From an uncultured Actinomycetes bacterium (GTDB lineage: Bacteria > Actinomycetota > Actinomycetes > Nanopelagicales > Nanopelagicaceae), in NCBI GenBank assembly GCA_903953805.1, contig CAJBLC010000116.1, positions 1-13,935 on the forward strand: a stretch of 13,935 nucleotides of DNA. Direction: 5' to 3'. The notes under the pieces were generated by a model, which saw only the letters and a list, made by a program, of their open reading frames with translations, did not search any database and was not told the DNA's origin. Made by a program: the position numbers and the translations under genes. Below, in pieces: positions 6,063 through 12,207 of this stretch; positions within the stretch are counted from its first letter, which is position 1; every line of letters starts with the position of its first letter.

Positions 6063-6689
6063 ATGGCTCGTTATACCGGAGCAGATTGCAAGCGCTGCCG
6101 TCGCGAAAAAGTAAAGCTCTTCCTCAAGGGCTCAAAGTGCGATGGTCCAAAGTGTCCTATCGAATCACGTCCATACCCACCAGGGCAGCACGGCCGTGGT
6201 CGCTCAAAGGAATCTGAATACCTCCTACAGATGCGTGAAAAGCAGAAGTGCGCACGTATGTACGGTGTTCTTGAGAAGCAGTTCCGTGGTTACTACGAAG
6301 AGGCTAACCGCCTTCAGGGTAAGACCGGTGAGAACTTGCTCATCATCCTTGAGACCCGTCTCGATAACGTTGTTTATCGCGCTGGCTTTGCAAAGAGCCG
6401 CGATATGGCACGTCAGCTCGTTCGCCACGGACATTTCTTGGTAAACGGTAAGAAGGTAAACATTCCTTCATTCCGCGTTACTCCAATGGATGTTATCGAT
6501 GTCGTCCCAGGCTCACTTGATCTCACACCATTCATCGTCGCAAGCGCTGAACTCGGTGAAAAGTCAGTACCAGCATGGATGGAAGTTGTTGGATCAAAGA
6601 TGCGTATCTTGATTCACGGTGCTCCAAACCGCGCTGTTATTGATACTCAGATCCAAGAACAGCTCATCGTTGAGCTCTACAGCAAGTAA
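6063..6689 (+). CDS. rpsD: 30S ribosomal protein S4, four-cysteine (zinc) form
   Basis: S4 starts assembly of the small-subunit body by binding 16S rRNA, and in many bacteria it also represses its own operon. The 208 residues show an N-terminal knuckle with C9, C12, C26 and C31, the spacing seen in zinc-binding S4 such as that of Thermus. PYPPGQHGRGRSKESEYLLQ follows at 37-56, and the S4 RNA-binding domain covers about 99-160 (RLDNVVYRAGFAKSRDMARQ onward). The end is EQLIVELYSK. From memory, mycobacterial and Streptomyces S4 lack these cysteines, so the four-cysteine form is worth noting in an actinobacterium. The gene sits inside the alpha operon between rpsK and rpoA. Confidence 0.98.
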   Translation: MARYTGADCKRCRREKVKLFLKGSKCDGPKCPIESRPYPPGQHGRGRSKESEYLLQMREKQKCARMYGVLEKQFRGYYEEANRLQGKTGENLLIILETRLDNVVYRAGFAKSRDMARQLVRHGHFLVNGKKVNIPSFRVTPMDVIDVVPGSLDLTPFIVASAELGEKSVPAWMEVVGSKMRILIHGAPNRAVIDTQIQEQLIVELYSK

Positions 6690-6714
6690 TAGTTTTTAAA
6701 CCATTAAGAAGACC

Positions 6715-6736
6715 GGAGATCAAATAGTGGATCTCC
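6715..6736 (+). promoter_or_regulatory. Hairpin just before the rpoA ribosome site
   Basis: GGAGATC at 6715-6721 pairs with GATCTCC at 6730-6736, seven perfect pairs around an eight-base loop. It ends ten bases before the strong Shine-Dalgarno GGAGG (6746-6750) of rpoA. The left arm itself contains GGAG, so the stem also hides a decoy ribosome site. No T run follows, so it is not an obvious terminator. It may set how much rpoA is translated relative to rpsD, or mark an RNA cut between them; the role is inferred. Confidence 0.45.
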
Positions 6737-6756
6737 CTAACGTACGGAGGAAATAA

Positions 6757-7770
6757 GTGCTCATTGCACAACGTCCCATCCTCAGCGAGGAAGTAGTCTC
6801 AGAATTTCGCTCACGTTTCATTATTGAACCGCTTGAGCCTGGTTTTGGTTACACCCTCGGAAACTCATTACGCCGCACCCTGCTCTCATCGATCCCAGGT
6901 GCAGCTGTAACAAGCATTCGCGTGAATGGTGCGCTCCACGAGTTCACCACTCTCGAAGGCGTGAAGGAGGATCTCACAGAGATCGTTCTTAACATCAAGA
7001 ACCTTGTTATCTCATCCGATAGCGATGAGCCTGTCCTTATCTACATCCGCAAGAATGGCGAAGGTGTCGTCACTGGCGCTGATATCGCTGCTCCTGCAGG
7101 TATCCAGGTTCATAACCCTGATCTCCATATCGCGACCCTCAACGCTTCAGCGAAGTTCGAAGTCGAACTTACAATCGAGCGCGGTCGTGGCTATGTGACA
7201 GCAGTTGCTAACAAGCAGGCTGGCGGAGAGATCGGCCGCATTCCGGTTGACTCCATCTATTCACCAGTTCTCCGCGTTACCTACAAGGTTGAGGCGACTC
7301 GTGTTGAGCAGCGCACCGACTTTGACCGCTTGATCGTCGATGTTGAGACAAAGCAGTCAATGAAGCCTTCAGATGCCATGGCATCAGCTGGTAAGACTCT
7401 TGTTGAGCTCTTCGGTCTGGCACGTGAATTGAATGTCAACGCAGAGGGCATCGAAATGGGACCTAGCGTCCAAGATGCTGCGCTCGCTGCAGATCTCGCT
7501 CTTCCAATCGAAGATCTCGATCTCACCGTTCGTTCATACAACTGCTTGAAGCGTGAAGGAATCCACACTGTCGGCGAGCTCGTTGGCCGTTCAGAAGCTG
7601 ACCTTCTCGATATTCGTAACTTTGGATCAAAGTCAATCGATGAAGTGAAGGCAAAGCTTCACTCCATGGGTCTTCAGTTGAAGGACAGCCCAATCGGTTT
7701 CGATCCAACAAAACACCACAACTACGGAACTGATGTTGACGATGAACTCGTTGAGTCAGAGAACGTCTAA
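6757..7770 (+). CDS. rpoA: DNA-directed RNA polymerase subunit alpha
   Basis: Alpha dimerises to nucleate RNA polymerase assembly, and its C-terminal domain binds UP elements and activators. The 337 residues begin MLIAQRPILSEEVVSEFRSR, with the dimerisation region GYTLGNSLRRTLLSSIPGAA at 31-50. The linker lies at about 230-248. The alpha-CTD starts near LPIEDLDLTVRSYNCLKREG at 249-268; R259 corresponds to R265 of E. coli, the main DNA contact. NFGSKSIDEVKAKL follows, and an acidic tail ends the protein. The start is GTG at 6757, six bases after a strong GGAGG. It is preceded by the hairpin at 6715-6736 and followed by rplQ after 14 bases. Confidence 0.98.
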   Translation: MLIAQRPILSEEVVSEFRSRFIIEPLEPGFGYTLGNSLRRTLLSSIPGAAVTSIRVNGALHEFTTLEGVKEDLTEIVLNIKNLVISSDSDEPVLIYIRKNGEGVVTGADIAAPAGIQVHNPDLHIATLNASAKFEVELTIERGRGYVTAVANKQAGGEIGRIPVDSIYSPVLRVTYKVEATRVEQRTDFDRLIVDVETKQSMKPSDAMASAGKTLVELFGLARELNVNAEGIEMGPSVQDAALAADLALPIEDLDLTVRSYNCLKREGIHTVGELVGRSEADLLDIRNFGSKSIDEVKAKLHSMGLQLKDSPIGFDPTKHHNYGTDVDDELVESENV

Positions 7771-7784
7771 GTAAAGGGAAGAAA

Positions 7785-8135
7785 ATGCCAACACCAAGTA
7801 GAGGTCCTCGTCTCGGAAGCGGACCAGCACACGAAAGATTGTTGCTAGGCACCCTTGCTGAGCAGCTCTTTGAACACGGTCGCATCACGACAACTGAGAC
7901 CAAGGCTAAGCGCCTTCGTCCAGTTGCAGAGAAGCTCATCACTGCTGCAAAGGCAGGAGATCTCGCAGCTCGTCGTCGCGTCATGCAGACAATCCAGAAC
8001 AAGAGCGTCGTACACACACCCTTCACTGAGATTGGTCCACGCTTCGCTACCCGCGATGGTGGATACACACGTATCACTAAGGTTGGTCCACGTAACGGCG
8101 ATAACGCTCCAATGGCAGTTATCGAGCTCGTCTAA
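7785..8135 (+). CDS. rplQ: 50S ribosomal protein L17
   Basis: L17 is a large-subunit protein near the tunnel exit. The 116 residues follow the short core form: MPTPSRGPRLGSGPAHERLL, the helix with RITTTETKAKRLRPVAEKLI, and the end GGYTRITKVGPRNGDNAPMA followed by VIELV. There is no long actinobacterial C-terminal extension (Streptomyces and mycobacterial L17 are longer, from memory). The ATG has GGGAAG upstream. It closes the alpha operon: a strong hairpin begins 20 bases after its stop codon. The stop TAA (8133-8135) is in the same frame as truA, only four codons before the truA ATG. Confidence 0.97.
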   Translation: MPTPSRGPRLGSGPAHERLLLGTLAEQLFEHGRITTTETKAKRLRPVAEKLITAAKAGDLAARRRVMQTIQNKSVVHTPFTEIGPRFATRDGGYTRITKVGPRNGDNAPMAVIELV

Positions 8136-8147
8136 CCTTCTCGCATT

Positions 8148-9032
8148 ATGGTGCAACCCACTCTCAATCCCGAGAGTGGGTTTCGCCGTTTAAAGATCGA
8201 TTTATCGTATGACGGCACCAACTTCGCGGGCTGGGCAAAGCAGCCTGATCAACGAACAATTCAAGAAGAGATTGAGGATGCCCTCTCTCGTATAACCCGA
8301 CATAAAGTCAGCACCATTGTTGCCGGTCGCACAGATGCAGGTGTCCATGCACTTCATCAGATCATTCACGTTGATATCCCTGCAGTTCCTCATGTCTCTC
8401 GTTATCGCCCAGATGAAACTGAATGGGATATCGAAAATTTCTACTTCCGCATCAATCAAATTCTTGGGCCAGATATTCGCATCAACTCTGTTGTTGAAGC
8501 TCCTGCAAATTTCCATGCGCGATTTTCTGCTGAGGCACGTCACTATCGCTACAAGATTCTCGACAATAATCGTGTGCTTCCGCCACTTCAGCGACTCGAT
8601 GCCACAACCTGGTTTAGAGAGCTCGATATTGATTTAATGAATGAGGCGAGTGCGCAGATGATTGGCGAGAAGGATTTTGCAACCTTCTGTCGCTTCCGCC
8701 CGAATAGCACCACGATCCGCCATCTCACACGCTTTGATTGGTCGCGTGATAGTGATGGTTTTGTCGTTGCCCATCTCTCAGCTGATGCCTTTGGCTGGAA
8801 TATGGTGCGAAATCTCGTCGGCGCAGCAGTCTGCGTAGGGGAATCGCGCTATCCCGTGAGCTGGATGAAGGAGATACTCACAGCAAAGTCTCGGGTTTCA
8901 GACTCTTATGTCTTTCCATCTTCTGGTTTAACATTGATTAAAGTGGACTATCCAGCAGATGAAGATCTCCTGGCCCGCATCGATCAGACACTTGCACGAA
9001 GAGATGAGAGCTTCAATGAAGGTATCGAATAA
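8148..9032 (+). CDS. truA: tRNA pseudouridine(38-40) synthase TruA
   Basis: TruA isomerises uridines 38-40 in the anticodon arm of many tRNAs. Of the 294 residues, RLKIDLSYDGTNFAGWAKQP at 14-33 is the typical N-terminal strand, and AGRTDAGVHA at 59-68 carries the catalytic aspartate D63. NFHARFSAEARHYRYKI and the C-terminal WNMVRNLVGA are also family motifs. The start must be ATG 8148 or the next codon GTG 8151: an in-frame TAA (the rplQ stop) lies four codons upstream and no later start precedes the conserved core. No Shine-Dalgarno site is visible. Codons 3-12 form the hairpin listed at 8155-8182, so the N-terminal dozen residues are written inside a terminator-like structure. The gene overlaps the next one by 17 bases. 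Confidence 0.96.
   Translation: MVQPTLNPESGFRRLKIDLSYDGTNFAGWAKQPDQRTIQEEIEDALSRITRHKVSTIVAGRTDAGVHALHQIIHVDIPAVPHVSRYRPDETEWDIENFYFRINQILGPDIRINSVVEAPANFHARFSAEARHYRYKILDNNRVLPPLQRLDATTWFRELDIDLMNEASAQMIGEKDFATFCRFRPNSTTIRHLTRFDWSRDSDGFVVAHLSADAFGWNMVRNLVGAAVCVGESRYPVSWMKEILTAKSRVSDSYVFPSSGLTLIKVDYPADEDLLARIDQTLARRDESFNEGIE
8155..8182 (+). terminator. Strong hairpin after rplQ, inside the truA coding start
   Basis: AACCCACTCTC at 8155-8165 pairs perfectly with GAGAGTGGGTT at 8172-8182 (eleven pairs) around the six-base loop AATCCC, followed by T CGCCG TTT. It is the strongest hairpin in the window and lies where the alpha operon should end, 20 bases after the rplQ stop. The T run after it is short and broken, so termination may be partial. 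It begins 7 bases after the truA ATG and is translated as truA residues 3-12. Its pairing is seen directly; termination is inferred. Confidence 0.7.
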
Positions 9033-9699
9033 GCGCGCTCTTGCTCTCTCGTTAGCGAGCATCGCTCCACTTTCTTACATCACAGATCACGCAACGGCTG
9101 CAAGCACCTATCTTGGTGATGCTATTAATTACAACTTCGGAACTGTCCAAGTTCAGATCACTGTTGATGGTGCAAATAAAATTACCCAGATTGATACTCC
9201 ACAAGTATCAACGCGTGGATCCAATGCTTCATATACAAATTACGCCTTACCAATCCTTGTGAAAGAGGCACTCGCTGCCCAGAGCGCCAGCATCCAAGGA
9301 GTATCTGGCGCCTCCTATCTCTCGCGCGGATGGATCACCTCACTCGCCTCTGCGATTGCAAAAGAAGGAAATGTAGCGATCGCACCAGCTCCAACTCCTA
9401 CTGCTAGCCCGACCGTGAAGCCAATGGGCCCTCAAGTGGGTGAAGGCGAGAACCAAGGTGAACACGAAGGCGGCGAGCACCGAGATCGTCCTAGCCCCGC
9501 CCCGCTAACCTCTCGAACCCCAGCTCCGATCATTAAGAGCCCAACAGCGACCCCAACTCCAGTAGATCCAGGCCTGGTCCTCAAGCCAGGAGCCGGTGTT
9601 ATCCAAAAGTCGATCACCTGCGTCAAGGGGGCGACGAAGAAGGTCATTAAGGGGCTCAACCCCAAGTGCCCGACCGGATTTACGCTCAAAAAGCCGTAA
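9016..9699 (+). CDS. Exported FMN-binding domain protein with a Pro/Thr linker and two-cysteine tail
   Basis: I start it at ATG 9016 because GAGAG (9006-9010) lies five bases upstream and the result is a good signal peptide: KVSNKR, a hydrophobic stretch ALALSLASIAPLS, and ATAA-S near residue 29. ATG 9004 is possible. Residues about 31-117 match the FMN-binding (FMN_bind) fold, with GTVQVQITVDGANKITQID, SYTNYALPILVKEALAAQSA and GVSGAS at 95-100; S100 is where such domains take FMN covalently when ApbE acts on them. Residues 120-195 are a low-complexity linker rich in Pro, Thr, Ala, Glu and His. The end has C202 and C218 in TCVKGATKKV and NPKCPTGFTLKKP. The product of 227 residues should be outside the membrane. 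It overlaps truA by 17 bases. No ApbE gene or redox partner is nearby, so its electron partner is unknown. Confidence 0.8.
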   Translation: MKVSNKRALALSLASIAPLSYITDHATAASTYLGDAINYNFGTVQVQITVDGANKITQIDTPQVSTRGSNASYTNYALPILVKEALAAQSASIQGVSGASYLSRGWITSLASAIAKEGNVAIAPAPTPTASPTVKPMGPQVGEGENQGEHEGGEHRDRPSPAPLTSRTPAPIIKSPTATPTPVDPGLVLKPGAGVIQKSITCVKGATKKVIKGLNPKCPTGFTLKKP

Positions 9700-9738
9700 T
9701 TCCTGGCCCCGGTGAGTGCTGCGTCAATCCACCCCATT

Positions 9739-9768
9739 TTGACCCGAGAGTGCTAAGACGGGTAATCT
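9739..9768 (+). promoter_or_regulatory. Promoter for rplM-rpsI
   Basis: TTGACC at 9739-9744, an 18-base spacer and TAATCT at 9763-9768 give the best sigma-70 type promoter I see in the window (five of six at -35). Transcription would start near 9775, giving a leader of about 70 bases before rplM. It lies in the 144-base gap after the FMN-binding gene, which otherwise holds only the hairpin at 9789-9807. Confidence 0.55.
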
Positions 9769-9788
9769 GCACCTCTTGCAATAAAAGG

Positions 9789-9807
9789 CTGTAAAGCAGT
9801 TTTACAG
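9789..9807 (+). promoter_or_regulatory. Hairpin in the rplM leader
   Basis: CTGTAAA at 9789-9795 pairs with TTTACAG at 9801-9807 around a five-base loop. It would lie about 15 bases into the predicted rplM transcript and 23 bases before the ribosome site AGGAG (9831-9835). L13 represses its own operon through the leader in some bacteria; whether this A/T-rich stem does so is unknown. Confidence 0.35.
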
Positions 9808-9843
9808 ATGTAGAACCCATTACCGTAATAAGGAGAAGACCTC

Positions 9844-10305
9844 GTGCGCACATTTACACCGAAGGCTGGTGACCAAGCTACTACTCGTAAGTGGCATGTC
9901 ATCGATGCAGAAGGCGTAGTACTCGGTCGCCTCGCTTCACACGCTGCTGTTCTACTTCGTGGAAAGCACAAGACAACATTCGCTCCACATATCGATATGG
10001 GTGATTTCGTTATTGTGATCAACGCCGAGAAGGTTGTCCTCACAGGCCAGAAGGCTTCACAGAAGTTTGCACACCATCACTCAGGTTTCCCAGGCGGTAT
10101 GACATCTATCGTCTACTCAGATTTGATCAACCAGGATCCAACTCGCGTTGTTGAGAAGGCGATCCTTGGAATGATTCCTAAGAACAAGCTTGGTCGCCAG
10201 GTTGGCACAAAGCTCAAGGTCTACGCAGGCCCAACACATCCACACGCTGCACAGAATCCTGCCGCATACGAGTTCACTCAAATTTCTCAGATCGTTAAGA
10301 AGTAA
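9844..10305 (+). CDS. rplM: 50S ribosomal protein L13
   Basis: L13 is an early-assembly large-subunit protein that binds 23S rRNA. The 153 residues begin MRTFTPKAGDQATTRKWHVI and continue DAEGVVLGRLAS; GDFVIVINAEKVVLTGQK lies at 53-70 and the signature GMIPKNKLGRQ at 109-119. The start is GTG 9844, eight bases after AGGAG; the MRTFTPK start is the usual actinobacterial one. It heads a new transcription unit with its own promoter (9739-9768). rpsI follows after 16 bases, the universal partner of rplM. Confidence 0.98.
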   Translation: MRTFTPKAGDQATTRKWHVIDAEGVVLGRLASHAAVLLRGKHKTTFAPHIDMGDFVIVINAEKVVLTGQKASQKFAHHHSGFPGGMTSIVYSDLINQDPTRVVEKAILGMIPKNKLGRQVGTKLKVYAGPTHPHAAQNPAAYEFTQISQIVKK

Positions 10306-10321
10306 TAGGAGCATATAAAAC

Positions 10322-10807
10322 ATGTCAGATTTCGAAACAACAGTCGACGCTCAGGACGAAGTCCTTACTTCTTACTCAAGCAGCACTCCATCAGCAGCGA
10401 CAAACCGTCCATCAATCAAGGCACCAGGTGGCGGAACCGGTCGTCGTAAGGAAGCAGTTGCTCGCGTTCGCCTTGTTCCAGGTTCTGGCAAGTGGACAGT
10501 CAATGGCAAGGATCTTGCTGTGTACTTCCCAAATAAGGTTCACCAGCAACTCGTCTCAGAGCCATTCCGCACAGTAGGTGCAGAGAATGCCTTTGACGTT
10601 ATCGCACGTATCAACGGTGGCGGAACATCAGGTCAAGCTGGTGCACTTCGTCTTGGAATCGCACGCGCTCTCAACGAGATTGATCGCGATGCAAACCGTC
10701 CTTCACTCAAGAAGGCTGGATTCCTCACTCGCGACCCACGTGTTATCGAGCGCAAGAAGTACGGTCTGAAGAAGGCTCGTAAGCGTTCACAATACTCAAA
10801 GCGTTAA
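10322..10807 (+). CDS. rpsI: 30S ribosomal protein S9
   Basis: S9 sits in the head of the small subunit, and its C-terminal tail reaches the P-site tRNA. The 161 residues comprise an N-terminal extension of about 37 residues rich in Ser, Thr, Asp and Glu, then the conserved core from GTGRRKEAVARVRLVPGSGK (38-57), NGGGTSGQAGALRLGIARAL, and the basic tail ending KKARKRSQYSKR with the invariant final lysine-arginine. Such an extension is common in actinobacterial S9. The ATG is preceded by AGGAG at 10307-10311 with a slightly long ten-base spacer. glmM follows after 38 bases. Confidence 0.98.
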   Translation: MSDFETTVDAQDEVLTSYSSSTPSAATNRPSIKAPGGGTGRRKEAVARVRLVPGSGKWTVNGKDLAVYFPNKVHQQLVSEPFRTVGAENAFDVIARINGGGTSGQAGALRLGIARALNEIDRDANRPSLKKAGFLTRDPRVIERKKYGLKKARKRSQYSKR

Positions 10808-10845
10808 TTCTCTTTCTACGCTTCTCACTGTATTTGCGAGGTTAA

Positions 10846-12186
10846 ATGGCTCTCTTCGGCACCGACGGTGTACGAGGCCTTGCCAATCGCGATCTCACAG
10901 CTGAACTCGCTCTAGAACTAGCGGTATCTGCTGCACACATTCTCGGTGAGGTCGGAGCCTTTGCTGGACATCGTCCTAAGGCGATCATTGGCCAGGATTC
11001 ACGCGCATCTGGTGAGTTCCTTGAAGCTGCAGTTATTGCCGGGCTTGCAAGTGCGGGCGTCGATGTCTATCGCGTAGGAGTTCTACCAACACCTGCTATT
11101 GCGCACTTAGTAGCAGAGACTGGTGCAGATCTTGGTGTGATGATCAGCGCTTCACATAACCCGATGCCAGATAATGGAATTAAGTTCTTCGCAAAAGGTG
11201 GCGGCAAGTTAGATGATGGCCTCGAAGCGAAGATCGAAGCGCGCATGCGAGAGGAGTGGGAACGCCCGCTCGGTGGCGATGTTGGTCGAGTCTATGTCGA
11301 TGAGAGTGCTTCAGAGCGTTATATCTTCCACCTTCTCTCATCGCTCTCAACAAATCTCACTGGATTAAAACTCGTTGTTGATTGTGCGAATGGCGCATCA
11401 TCTCGAGTCGCTCCTAAGACCTATGAGCGTGCAGGTGCTGAAGTTATTGCAATCTCCGCTTCGCCTAATGGCCTCAATATCAATGATGGCTGCGGCTCAA
11501 CACATCTTGAGAATATCCGTGCAAAGTTTGTTGAGACCGGAGCTGATTTAGGTATCGCTCACGATGGTGATGCAGATCGATGCCTCGCTATTGATGCAGA
11601 TGGCAATGTCATTGACGGCGATTTCATTATGGCGATCTTGGCAGCAGATCTTCATTCACGCGGTGCGCTCAAGAACTCAACCGTTGTTGGCACCGTAATG
11701 AGCAATCTTGGATTTATGAAGGCGATGTCAGAGCGCGGAATCAAGGTTGAAACTACGGCTGTTGGTGATCGCTATGTCCTCGAGAAGATGATTGCCGATG
11801 ACCATGTTCTTGGCGGCGAGCAATCTGGACATATTATTTTGCGCGACTTTGCTAATACCGGTGATGGAATCCTTACCGCACTTCAACTGATGCAGGCGAT
11901 GAAATTATCTGGAAAGAGCTTGGCAGAACTTTCACGTGTGATGATTCGCTTCCCACAAGTACTCATCAATGTCCCTGATGTGAAGAAGGATGCGCTACCA
12001 ACGGCAACTAAACTCAATGATCACATCAAGGCGAAGAGCGAAGATTTTGGAGATAAGGGACGTATCTTGGTTCGCGCTTCAGGTACGGAAGCCCTCGTTC
12101 GAGTGATGGTTGAGGCGGAAACGACGGCAGATGCCGAGCAAATCGCCAATGAAATCGCCTCACTAGTAAGATCAGAACTCTCGTAA
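10846..12186 (+). CDS. glmM: Phosphoglucosamine mutase
   Basis: GlmM turns glucosamine-6-phosphate into glucosamine-1-phosphate on the way to UDP-GlcNAc and peptidoglycan. The 446 residues match the family length. Seen in order: FGTDGVRG at 4-11; the phosphoserine loop ISASHNP with S103 as the active serine; the Mg-binding loop DGDADR with D240, D242 and D244; the sugar-binding GGEQSGH; and the phosphate-binding RASGTEALVRVMVE near the C-terminus. The ATG at 10846 has GAGG four bases upstream. It follows rpsI by 38 bases with no terminator seen, so it may be read from the rplM promoter. glmS, which makes its substrate, follows after 21 bases. Confidence 0.98.
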   Translation: MALFGTDGVRGLANRDLTAELALELAVSAAHILGEVGAFAGHRPKAIIGQDSRASGEFLEAAVIAGLASAGVDVYRVGVLPTPAIAHLVAETGADLGVMISASHNPMPDNGIKFFAKGGGKLDDGLEAKIEARMREEWERPLGGDVGRVYVDESASERYIFHLLSSLSTNLTGLKLVVDCANGASSRVAPKTYERAGAEVIAISASPNGLNINDGCGSTHLENIRAKFVETGADLGIAHDGDADRCLAIDADGNVIDGDFIMAILAADLHSRGALKNSTVVGTVMSNLGFMKAMSERGIKVETTAVGDRYVLEKMIADDHVLGGEQSGHIILRDFANTGDGILTALQLMQAMKLSGKSLAELSRVMIRFPQVLINVPDVKKDALPTATKLNDHIKAKSEDFGDKGRILVRASGTEALVRVMVEAETTADAEQIANEIASLVRSELS

Positions 12187-12207
12187 CGTATAAAGGAGTC
12201 TGAGTAG

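Noticed and set aside
8959..9015. Longer N-terminus for the FMN-binding protein, starting at 8959
   Set aside because: It would add 19 residues ahead of a clear signal peptide and deepen the overlap with truA; the start at 9016 has a better ribosome site.
12187..12207. glmS ribozyme or other riboswitch before glmS
   Set aside because: Only 21 bases separate glmM and glmS, too short for a ribozyme, and no such fold is visible.
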